A DNA stretch of 64,000 nucleotides, taken from contig NZ_RDSD01000001.1 of NCBI RefSeq assembly GCF_003712195.1, forward strand, positions 124,001 through 188,000. Direction: 5' to 3'. Position numbers and translations under genes: made by a program. The notes below the pieces were generated by a model. The model did not search any database, was not told where the DNA came from, and saw only the letters and a program-made list of their open reading frames with translations. This DNA comes from Proteiniphilum sp. X52 (GTDB lineage: Bacteria; Bacteroidota; Bacteroidia; Bacteroidales; Dysgonomonadaceae). Positions 1 through 7,155 of this stretch are shown piece after piece; position 1 is the stretch's first letter; each line of letters starts with the position of its first letter.

Positions 1-1058
1 TGTTTTTCTACACGTACGTCTTGATTAACAAGTAATACATAGTCGTAATTGTTATCCAATGCATATTGAAATCCGAGATTATTGGCTTGGCCAAACCCTA
101 TATTTTTCGTATTCTCTATTAAGGTTATGTGCGGATATTCTGTTTTTAATATTTTGATCGTGGAATCTTGGGAAGCATTGTCAATAACTAAGATTTTTGT
201 TTTGTATGACGATTCTTCTAAAGATGAAAGACATGATTTAATCCAATTTTCACCATTATATGTAACAATAACAGATAAGATTTCAGGACTCTCATGAGAT
301 TTTACCGGATGGTATAATTTGTTAATTTCTGTAACTTCATTTTCATAATAAGCAGGTCGATAGCGCATCGAACCATTATTGTGACCCTGAGATGAATAAA
401 ACTTTTCTTCATTACCTGGAATAACGAATTCTCCATGCCCCCCAAAATCGATGATTTTCATTCCAAAATAGTTCAAAACTGTCGGGATGAAAACTTCGTG
501 ATGTCCCCAACTTCTTCCCCCCTTTAATGTATTATTCAAAAGCTTCAATGCACCTTTTGAAATCCGGTAAATCGGATTAAAAGATTTAATCATCTGTGAC
601 AAAGGTAAATCGACATCGTTTAAATGGAATGAATGCCACCAATACCAATTGGGAAAATCTTTAAACCTCTCTATGTGAGATGAAAGAAAATCAGCATCAA
701 TATGGTCAAACGAAGAAAACAGATAATCCCATTCTCCCGTAAAATAGACATCATATTCTATATTCCAATAATAATCATATGTAGGGTAATCTTTAAAAAA
801 TTGCAATACAGCAAAGTGGTTGCTTCCGGGTATAATTGTTTCTTTGATTGGTTCATAACACAAATTGTTTAAAGATTCAACATCAAAATAATAAGGAATG
901 ATCCCTTCCGGTATATCAACATTTTCTTCCTCTTTATTAAAAAGAAGAAAAACGTCACTCATATTTTTTACAGAGTTTTTAATATTTACGTATCTCTCTA
1001 TAATTGTTTCATCAATTCTATGGGTAACATATAAGATTACTGTTTTTTTCTCTTCCAT
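1..1058 (-). CDS. Tandem glycosyltransferase (DUF3405-like plus GT2), 3' end outside window
   Basis: Reading the minus strand from the ATG at 1058 gives an open frame of at least 352 codons that runs off the left edge; an in-frame stop lies about 25 bases upstream of the ATG, so this start is sound. The first ~220 residues resemble DUF3405-type glycosyltransferases, with an acidic EYDVYF motif followed by a GEWDYLF stretch. From about residue 270 a second domain begins with the GT2 signature: LSVIVTYNGENW, then VIDNASQDST and NIGFGQANNLG, typical of rhamnosyl- or galactofuranosyl-transferases. The protein is therefore two transferase domains in one chain, likely adding successive sugars in a surface polysaccharide. 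No signal peptide, so cytoplasmic or membrane-peripheral. The acceptor and donor cannot be told from sequence. The domain calls are from memory of the families. Confidence 0.8.
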   Translation of the reverse strand, partial: MEEKKTVILYVTHRIDETIIERYVNIKNSVKNMSDVFLLFNKEEENVDIPEGIIPYYFDVESLNNLCYEPIKETIIPGSNHFAVLQFFKDYPTYDYYWNIEYDVYFTGEWDYLFSSFDHIDADFLSSHIERFKDFPNWYWWHSFHLNDVDLPLSQMIKSFNPIYRISKGALKLLNNTLKGGRSWGHHEVFIPTVLNYFGMKIIDFGGHGEFVIPGNEEKFYSSQGHNNGSMRYRPAYYENEVTEINKLYHPVKSHESPEILSVIVTYNGENWIKSCLSSLEESSYKTKILVIDNASQDSTIKILKTEYPHITLIENTKNIGFGQANNLGFQYALDNNYDYVLLVNQDVRVEK

Positions 1059-1143
1059 CACTAATGATTGTAGTTTTGCAAGTTAAGAAAAAATAAGATG
1101 GTCTAGCCTCCTCATTAATCGGACTTTATTTTCCCAGGTGTTG

Positions 1144-1151
1144 CAAAGTTA
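1144..1151 (-). promoter_or_regulatory. Bacteroidota -7 element TAACTTTG before the glycosyltransferase gene
   Basis: The minus strand reads TAACTTTG, matching the Bacteroidota -7 consensus TAnnTTTG, about 86 bases upstream of the glycosyltransferase ATG. No good -33 TTTG lies at the usual 19-21 base spacing, so the call rests on the -7 box and position only. Confidence 0.4.
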
Positions 1152-1325
1152 CCATTTTCCCTGAAAATGAGAAAACGATATAAAACCGTTGTTTTTATAT
1201 GGAAGGTAATTTTTTTATATATTTCCTCTATAAATCCTTTTTTTGCTTGAATAAACCCTTTTAGTGATAGTTTACATCACTTTAGGCCAATAAATATACT
1301 AACGGAAGAAGCGGGTCTTTCGTCA

Positions 1326-1669
1326 AAGTATAATAAATTTCCTCTTCGAACTCTTATGTTTCTTGAGCGGCGTTCAATACGGATTGTCTGCCAAAGTCAG
1401 TTTGCAAAATCGGGGTATGAATCCACCACAAATATAAAGGCTTTACAAACAATCCGAAAAAACCAAAGGAAATCTCCTAGCCAAGAACAAAAAGCCCAAA
1501 ACCAAAAAGTATCATCATTCAGAGTACGTGTGGAGCACCCCATCGGGAATGCAAAAAACTGAGAATTGTCAATGATGAGTGCCGTTTGAGAAAAAATCAG
1601 TTCATCCAAACAGTATTTGCAACCGCTGCTGCTCTCCACAATATGAGGGTTACGCCTTACCCCGCCTAA
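1326..1669 (+). pseudogene. 3' remnant of an IS5-like (DDE_Tnp_4 type) transposase, frameshifted
   Basis: Only the C-terminal part of a transposase can be read. Around 1395-1555 the plus strand encodes AKSGYES, then an SQEQKAQNQKVSSFRVRVEH stretch, matching the DsGYqG...eqKa.Nr..Ss.Rv.VEH pattern of DDE_Tnp_4 transposases, whose final catalytic acid is the E of VEH. Just after the following IGNAKN the frame breaks near 1557; shifting frame restores LRIVNDECRLRKNQF and the family-typical AAALHNMRV ending, with stop TAA at 1667-1669. The 5' two thirds, both inverted ends and any target duplication are absent. It is a dead relic next to a glycosyltransferase gene, a common place for IS insertions. 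Family assignment is by motif recall. Confidence 0.8.
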
Positions 1670-1878
1670 GGATAAAATTTAAAACTATGTAATGTCAATT
1701 CAATACCGCTGATACTTGCCTGACAAAAAAAGAAAGTAGCGCGACTTTGCGATTTGGACACGAATCCGCCTCCTTCCATTGGCCTGTTTGATGGAGCTGG
1801 GCGATTGTGGATATCAAACTGACGATTTGGAAAATCCGCATAAAAGCTGTCGGTCTTTCAGGAGATCGCCTCAGGAAA

Positions 1879-2511
1879 TCATTTTCTTCCGAAATCAGCG
1901 GGGATCTCACCCCATAATTTTGTTTCCCATTTCAGGATCGGGTTGGGATAGCTGTTGGCTCTGAGCCAGGCCTCAGCACGTTCGATCAGGTCAAAGACCG
2001 GTCTGTTTGCGGTGGTTTGCGCTAATTTGGTGTTGCATTTTTTGTTTGCCACCCATTTGATGGCATTCACACTGTCGGAATAGACGGGGATGGTGCTGCC
2101 TCTCTGTTTGAGCAGCGCCAGTGCATGTACAATGGCGAGGAATTCACCGATATTGTTTGTTCCCTCTGCCATTGGCCCCATGTGGAAGATCTCTGTCCTG
2201 TCCGCCACAAATACTCCGCGATATTCCATTAAACCCGGGTTTCCGCTGCAGGCGGCATCGACCGCGATACTTTCCGGGAGGAATTTTTCCGCGGGCTTGG
2301 ATGCTCTGCCTGAAGCCGGCTTTTTTTGCTGTCGGGGCTGTAGGGACTTCCATGGGTTTCCCGAGAAAGCCTTTTCCGCTTCCTCAAGAGTGGAAAACGA
2401 TTTGTAGAGGGCGCTCTCGAAACCGGAAACCTGTGCTTTACAATCATCCCAGGAATGGTAAATCCCTGGTTTCACCCCTTTCCAAACGACGTAGAACTTC
2501 TTTTTCGCCAT
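1879..2511 (-). CDS. rnhA: Ribonuclease HI with N-terminal viroplasmin (hybrid-binding) domain
   Basis: Cleaves the RNA strand of RNA-DNA hybrids (Okazaki primers, R-loops) in the cytoplasm. Residues 1-50 form the viroplasmin-like hybrid-binding domain (KKFYVVWKG..PGIY.SW..CKAQV.GF..A.YKSF). After a basic, Pro/Ala-rich linker the RNase H fold begins at about residue 80. Catalytic acids are visible at D85 (AVDAACSGNPG), E123 (TNNIGEF), D146 (VYSDS) and D206 near the C-terminus. The 210-aa length and domain order are usual for Bacteroidota RNase HI. It lies 10 bases downstream of a small membrane-protein gene on the same strand and is probably co-transcribed with it. The ATG at 2511 starts the domain exactly. 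Confidence 0.95.
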   Translation of the reverse strand: MAKKKFYVVWKGVKPGIYHSWDDCKAQVSGFESALYKSFSTLEEAEKAFSGNPWKSLQPRQQKKPASGRASKPAEKFLPESIAVDAACSGNPGLMEYRGVFVADRTEIFHMGPMAEGTNNIGEFLAIVHALALLKQRGSTIPVYSDSVNAIKWVANKKCNTKLAQTTANRPVFDLIERAEAWLRANSYPNPILKWETKLWGEIPADFGRK

Positions 2512-2521
2512 CGACCGGGCC

Positions 2522-2977
2522 TCACATCGATTCGAGGATATAGGGGGTTAACTCCTCTTCCAGTTCCTGATGGCGGGGTTTCTCCTCTATCATGACGATG
2601 CTGTCCACGATGAATTTGGTATATCCCCGCCAGGGCAACGCGCCGAAATACTCTTTGTAATGCAACTGCACATTCTTGCCGCCGGATGTCATCAGTTGTT
2701 CCGCAATTTTTTTGTCCTCTACCGAGAATTCAAACTGATTCGACTGTAACCCACCCGGTTTGTCGGCCCGGAATCCCGACTGGATCAGTTTACCCTCGTA
2801 GGTTTTAAAGATAACCCCTTTGTAGACAAGATAGTTCAACTCCCCCGATTTTACCCCCGTTCCAAATACATAATAGAAACGTACGTAAATGAAAATTCCG
2901 AGGGCGAATATCAATATTCCGAGGAACCATAATAGTCCCTTGCGCATTCTTTTTTTAGTAGGCTTTAAATCATCCAT
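2522..2977 (-). CDS. Conserved single-pass membrane protein, function unknown
   Basis: 151 residues from the ATG at 2977. Upstream in-frame extension to 3031 would need a TTG start and adds unstructured sequence, so it is not preferred. A short basic N-terminus (KPTKKRMRKG) precedes one membrane span at about residues 15-37 (LLWFLGILIFALGIFIYVRF), then ~110 residues probably outside the cytoplasm ending in an acidic tail. Similar proteins occur widely in Bacteroidales and are sometimes labelled 6-phosphogluconate dehydrogenase; nothing in this sequence (no dinucleotide fold, no catalytic residues) supports that. It precedes rnhA by 10 bases, suggesting one transcript. No function is proposed. 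Confidence 0.75.
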   Translation of the reverse strand: MDDLKPTKKRMRKGLLWFLGILIFALGIFIYVRFYYVFGTGVKSGELNYLVYKGVIFKTYEGKLIQSGFRADKPGGLQSNQFEFSVEDKKIAEQLMTSGGKNVQLHYKEYFGALPWRGYTKFIVDSIVMIEEKPRHQELEEELTPYILESM

Positions 2978-3016
2978 ATCAAAATAATTTATGTGTAGAA
3001 TATAAGACGCGCCTCG

Positions 3017-3043
3017 GGTAAGCTTAAGCAAGTTTAGCTTACC
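3017..3043. repeat. 8-bp perfect inverted repeat in the leader of the small membrane-protein gene
   Basis: GGTAAGCT (3017-3024) and AGCTTACC (3036-3043) are exact reverse complements around an 11-base loop. The hairpin lies 40 bases upstream of the ATG at 2977. It has no T-tract on either side, so a terminator is unlikely; it could be a protein-binding site or an mRNA leader hairpin. Confidence 0.4.
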
Positions 3044-3142
3044 TCTCGACTTTCTTTATATTTGAGTCCGTAAAGATACCTCTTTTTTGACTTTTTATGG
3101 AAATCGTTGTGCAAAAAACAGCGGTAATTCTCCGATTTATGG

Positions 3143-3150
3143 TATATTTG
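3143..3150 (+). promoter_or_regulatory. -7 element TATATTTG before the C1 peptidase gene
   Basis: A perfect TAnnTTTG match 73 bases upstream of the ATG at 3224. A -33 TTTG at the normal distance is not evident, so the confidence is moderate. Confidence 0.45.
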
Positions 3151-3223
3151 TGCCTTGCGCGTCATTAGCACTTCATACGTTATGTATTTCATGTGACAAC
3201 TGATAAAAAATTGAACTATTATT

Positions 3224-4393
3224 ATGAACAGATTGATTGCGGTCTTTATTCTTCTTTTGGCGACCTCAGCCCTTTCGGCACAAAGTGCATATCACTTTTC
3301 AGTGATCAAGGAAAATCCTATTACACCGGTAAAAAATCAGGCCAGTTCGGGAACTTGCTGGAGTTTTTCGGGTATAGGAATGTTAGAGTCGGAACTGATC
3401 CGTATGGGGAAAGGGGAATTTGATCTCTCTGAAATGTATGTCGTACGCAGAAACTATGAAGACAAGGCGCAAAAATATGCACGCCTGCATGGCAATCTCA
3501 ATTTTGCGGCGGGGGGGTCTTTCGCCGATGTGGTGGAGACCATCAATGAATATGGCATAATGCCGGAGGATGCATACCGGGGACTCAATTACGGTTCTGA
3601 GACACATAATCACGGCGAGCTGGATAAAGTACTGAAAGGCTATATGGATGGCATTATAGGCGCGCGGAGCCTCTCTCCTGTCTGGTCCGACGCGTTTTCG
3701 GCAATACTGGATACTTATCTGGGCCCTTTACCCGAAACATTTACCTACCAAGGCAAACAATACACCGCGCATACCTTTAAGGAGTTCCTTGGACTCAGGC
3801 AAGAGGATTATATTTCGTTGACTTCCTTTACGCACCACCCTTTCCACCAGGCTTTTGCAATTGAGGTGCCCGATAACTGGCGCTGGGCTAATTCTTATAA
3901 TCTTCCTATCGATGAATTGATGGAAGTGATGGAGAATGCGATTATGAGGGGATACACCCTTGCGTGGGCCTCCGATGTGAGTGAAGCGGGTTTTTCACGT
4001 GAAGGGATTGCCATTATACCCGACGAAAATGCTGCCGAGAATGCGGGGAGTGATCAGGCCAAGTGGCTCGGGCTCTCTACCCGCGAACGGGATGCCAATC
4101 TGAGAGCCCGCGTGGGGACTGAACTGCTTGCGGAAAAAGAGATCACCCAAGAGATGAGGCAGGAGTCGTTCGATAACTATCAGACTACCGATGATCATGG
4201 CATGCAAATCTACGGTATGGCTAAAGATCAGAATGGAAACAAGTTCTATATGGTGAAAAATTCATGGGGTGAAACCGGTCCTTACAAAGGTCTTTGGTAT
4301 GCCTCAGATCCGTTCGTGCGCTACAAGACTTTGAGTATTGTCTTGCATCGGGATGCCATACCCGCATCCATCGCGGCGAAATTGGGTTTATAG
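3224..4393 (+). CDS. Secreted C1 family cysteine peptidase (bleomycin hydrolase/PepC-like)
   Basis: Predicted periplasmic papain-fold peptidase of the C1B (aminopeptidase C, bleomycin hydrolase) type. Residues 1-20 are a signal peptide ending near LSAQS. The oxyanion glutamine and catalytic cysteine are in VKNQASSGTCWSF (Q38, C45), the catalytic histidine in DDHGMQIYG (H325), and the asparagine in VKNSWGE (N346), so the triad is complete and in order. The 389-aa length is somewhat shorter than cytosolic PepC. The long insertion between Cys and His is normal for C1B members. The ATG at 3224 gives the signal peptide directly. It is followed 18 bases later by murF on the same strand; the two could share a transcript although their roles differ. 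Substrate is probably short peptides. Confidence 0.9.
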   Translation: MNRLIAVFILLLATSALSAQSAYHFSVIKENPITPVKNQASSGTCWSFSGIGMLESELIRMGKGEFDLSEMYVVRRNYEDKAQKYARLHGNLNFAAGGSFADVVETINEYGIMPEDAYRGLNYGSETHNHGELDKVLKGYMDGIIGARSLSPVWSDAFSAILDTYLGPLPETFTYQGKQYTAHTFKEFLGLRQEDYISLTSFTHHPFHQAFAIEVPDNWRWANSYNLPIDELMEVMENAIMRGYTLAWASDVSEAGFSREGIAIIPDENAAENAGSDQAKWLGLSTRERDANLRARVGTELLAEKEITQEMRQESFDNYQTTDDHGMQIYGMAKDQNGNKFYMVKNSWGETGPYKGLWYASDPFVRYKTLSIVLHRDAIPASIAAKLGL

Positions 4394-4411
4394 ATCATTA
4401 GCTTAAGCTAT

Positions 4412-5710
4412 ATGGAAACCGCGGCCCTATACAATCTGTTCCTTCAATATCCTTCCGTCACTACCGATTCGCGGATATGTCCCAAGGATTCTATCTTTTT
4501 CGCCTTGAAAGGAGAAAGATTTAATGGAAACCTGTTCGCCGAAAAAGCGATCGAGGCAGGATGCGCTTATGCCGTTGTGGATGAGCCACCGGAGAGGGAA
4601 AACGACAGGATCATCCTGGTGAAGGATGTATTGCTTTCTCTTCAGCAGCTGGCCAATTGGCACCGCAAGAAGTTGAAAATTCCTATTGTCGGCATTACCG
4701 GGACAAATGGGAAAACAACTACCAAAGAACTGATCGCCGTGGCCCTGTCGAAAGAATTTAAAGTAGCTTATACCCAAGGAAACCTCAATAATCATATTGG
4801 TGTTCCCCTTACATTGTTATCCATGAATAAATCGCATGAGATAGGCGTGGTGGAAATGGGGGCCAGTCACCCGGGAGATATCAGGGAGCTGTGTGAGATG
4901 GCCGAACCCAACTATGGAATTATCACCAATGTGGGAAAGGCGCATATGGAGGGATTTGGAAGCTTCGAGAATCTGGTCGGCGCCAAATGCGAATTATATG
5001 ATTTTATCCGCGAGCGAGGCGGAAAAGTGTTTGTGAACAAAGACAACCAGATCCTGTACGAGCGGTCGGAAGGTATGAACAGGATACTTTACGGCAAGAA
5101 TGATCCGTCGCTCTTTGCTTCGGGCACGATTGCCAATGCCACCCCATTCCTCGAATTCGACTGGAGTTTTTTCGATAGCCCTTACCGTGTCAAGACCCGC
5201 CTGGTAGGCGAATTCAACTTCGATAACGCCATCGCGGCGGTTGCAGTCTGCAAATTCTTCGGGATCAATGCCGGGCGAATCAGTGCTGCGCTGGAAGAAT
5301 ATGAGCCTACAAACCATCGTTCCCAGTTCAAGCGCACTGAAAAAAACGACCTCATCATCGACGCCTATAATGCAAACCCCACCAGCATGAGGGCTGCATT
5401 GGAGTTCTTCTCTTCCATCCCCTCATCGTTATCCAAAATGGTGATACTGGGAGAGATGAGAGAGTTGGGGGAGAGTAGTGATGAAGAGCACGAGAAGATA
5501 ATACGGTTTTTGCGGGAACAGCCCTATGAAAAGGTTTATCTGGTAGGTCCCATTTTCAGCAAGTCGGTCGCGGAGAATGATACTTTCCGGTTGTTTGACG
5601 ATGTGGAGGAGTTAAAAGAGACGCTCAAAAAGGAGCCTGTCTCCAATCGCTATATCCTGTTGAAAGGGTCCCACTCCGTCCATTTGGAGAAGGCGGTTGA
5701 ATGCCTGTAA
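4412..5710 (+). CDS. murF: UDP-N-acetylmuramoyl-tripeptide--D-alanyl-D-alanine ligase
   Basis: Adds D-Ala-D-Ala to the UDP-MurNAc-tripeptide in the last cytoplasmic step of peptidoglycan precursor synthesis, using ATP. The N-terminal substrate domain contains TDSR and the KGERFNGN loop (residues 18-40), the central Mur ligase domain has the ATP-binding GTNGKTT at 97-103, and later NLNNHIGVPLT and EMGASHPGDI segments are characteristic of MurF. The C-terminal domain contains the DAYNANPTSM motif. 432 aa matches the family. It is isolated from a dcw cluster here. The stop at 5710 lies only three bases from the stop of the convergent phosphoesterase gene, so the two transcripts must overlap or share a terminator. 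Confidence 0.95.
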   Translation: METAALYNLFLQYPSVTTDSRICPKDSIFFALKGERFNGNLFAEKAIEAGCAYAVVDEPPERENDRIILVKDVLLSLQQLANWHRKKLKIPIVGITGTNGKTTTKELIAVALSKEFKVAYTQGNLNNHIGVPLTLLSMNKSHEIGVVEMGASHPGDIRELCEMAEPNYGIITNVGKAHMEGFGSFENLVGAKCELYDFIRERGGKVFVNKDNQILYERSEGMNRILYGKNDPSLFASGTIANATPFLEFDWSFFDSPYRVKTRLVGEFNFDNAIAAVAVCKFFGINAGRISAALEEYEPTNHRSQFKRTEKNDLIIDAYNANPTSMRAALEFFSSIPSSLSKMVILGEMRELGESSDEEHEKIIRFLREQPYEKVYLVGPIFSKSVAENDTFRLFDDVEELKETLKKEPVSNRYILLKGSHSVHLEKAVECL

Positions 5711-5713
5711 AGA

Positions 5714-6847
5714 TTATTGACGGAATTTTACAGTCAGCATCACCATTTCCGAGACTGTGCCGATGCGGTATTGGGGGCCGACGAGCCCGATACCGGAAGT
5801 CACATAGATATGGGTGTTCCCTTTTTTCTTGTAACCGTGGGCAACCTCAAAAACAAACTCCGTGGCTATGTTCCCCGGAAAGGCCTGCCCGTGGTGTGTA
5901 TGTCCGTAAAGCGCGATATCTGCTCCAGCTTCCGCTTCCTCGGCCAGATTGTCCGGCGTATGATTCAGCACGATCACCGGTTTCGACATCTCCACCGACT
6001 GGTCGGCAAGTATTTTTTTCAGGGGTTTCCTGGTGGGGACAACCTTGTCTTCACGTCCCACCACGTAAAGAGTGCTGTCTATTAGTACGGCCGAATCGCG
6101 CAATAGAGTGATCCCCACATTGTTCAATAGTGCGATTTTCTCTTCCGCATCGTAGCGGTACTCATGATTGCCCGTACAGGAGAATACCCCTAAAGGAGCG
6201 CGCAAACGCAGCAGTTCATCACCCATCCGTTGTTGCAGTATGGGTTCGATATGGGAATCGATAATATCTCCTACGAAGAGGATCAAATCGGGCTGCTGTG
6301 CCATGATGAGGTCTACAAACCGTTTTGTGTGCTGCCTGTTGATCATGTATCCCAAATGCAGGTCACCGATTACCGCAATCCTTAGGGAATCCCTTTGTCC
6401 CGCCGGTTTATGGATAGTTACGGGCACCTGTTGCACTACCGGATGCATGAATTGGTGTCGACCATGGGCCATGATGCCCGCAACAATCAGTATTGTGGCG
6501 AGATAGGTCGTTATTTTGAAACGCTGCGATTGTTCCCTTATACGCCATGGCTTGTGTGATATTCTTTGGCGTATGGCATTCGCCAGGTCGATTATCAGCC
6601 ATATGCCGCCACTGTATAAAAGGAACAACATCCAACTGGTACCCATTACACGGATAAACTGGGTGATGGCCTCCGGCAGATGGCGGTAAAAAATAAAACC
6701 AATGGAATAGGCCAGCAGTTCCGTCCCGAAAATGGCAATCATTATGAGGCGTGCTGCTTTTTTCCCTTCAAAGGCGTTCCACCCTTTCAGGAAAACCAAT
6801 ATGTTGAGCGTAAGATGTATGATAAAAGCATTGATCAGCGCGCGCAT
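5714..6847 (-). CDS. Membrane-anchored metallophosphoesterase
   Basis: Calcineurin-like phosphoesterase on the outer face of the inner membrane. With the ATG at 6847 (MRALINAF) the protein has 377 residues: about four hydrophobic segments in the first ~145 residues, then a catalytic domain carrying all family motifs in order: GDLHLG, GDIID, GNHE, NHTP and GHTHHGQ. These residues bind the two metal ions. Proteins of this layout in other bacteria are annotated as YkuE/YaeI-like phosphoesterases acting on lipid or UDP-sugar phosphates; the actual substrate is unknown. A longer reading to 7009 only adds low-complexity sequence. It is divergent from the barrel protein gene at 7156 and convergent with murF. 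Confidence 0.88.
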   Translation of the reverse strand: MRALINAFIIHLTLNILVFLKGWNAFEGKKAARLIMIAIFGTELLAYSIGFIFYRHLPEAITQFIRVMGTSWMLFLLYSGGIWLIIDLANAIRQRISHKPWRIREQSQRFKITTYLATILIVAGIMAHGRHQFMHPVVQQVPVTIHKPAGQRDSLRIAVIGDLHLGYMINRQHTKRFVDLIMAQQPDLILFVGDIIDSHIEPILQQRMGDELLRLRAPLGVFSCTGNHEYRYDAEEKIALLNNVGITLLRDSAVLIDSTLYVVGREDKVVPTRKPLKKILADQSVEMSKPVIVLNHTPDNLAEEAEAGADIALYGHTHHGQAFPGNIATEFVFEVAHGYKKKGNTHIYVTSGIGLVGPQYRIGTVSEMVMLTVKFRQ

Positions 6848-7155
6848 GTCAGGAGAATTTTGAGGATGATTTTTTCGACGACTATCTTTAAACAATCGAT
6901 AGTCACAAAGGAATTGCAATAGTACAACAAAAGTTGAACATAGTGAAATGTTTTTCAGGAATAATTTTACACCCTGATGTTTAAATATGCAAAAATCAAA
7001 TCTAAACAAAAAACATATTACTAAATTTTCGTAACAGCCGCTGTTTTATTCGGTATCTTTCAATTAAATGCTTATTTTAGCGGCTTATAAATAAAACCAC
7101 TAGACGCGCGTGGTAAATGTTCCAAATGCCGGAATGAAAAAAATAAAGTAATCGT
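6848..7155. promoter_or_regulatory. Divergent intergenic region
   Basis: 308 AT-rich bases between two divergent genes. On the minus strand TAGATTTG at 6997-7004 matches the -7 consensus and could serve the phosphoesterase gene with a ~150-base leader. On the plus strand no clear -7 box is seen before 7156. No reading frame looks coding. Confidence 0.35.

Noticed and set aside
1695-1910. Short minus-strand frame after rnhA
   Set aside because: Overlaps the rnhA 3' end in another frame, has no recognisable motif and no start signal.
4399-4410. TAGCTTAAGCTA palindrome before murF
   Set aside because: 12 bp, no loop, no second copy, and nothing links it to a known site; chance is a fair explanation.
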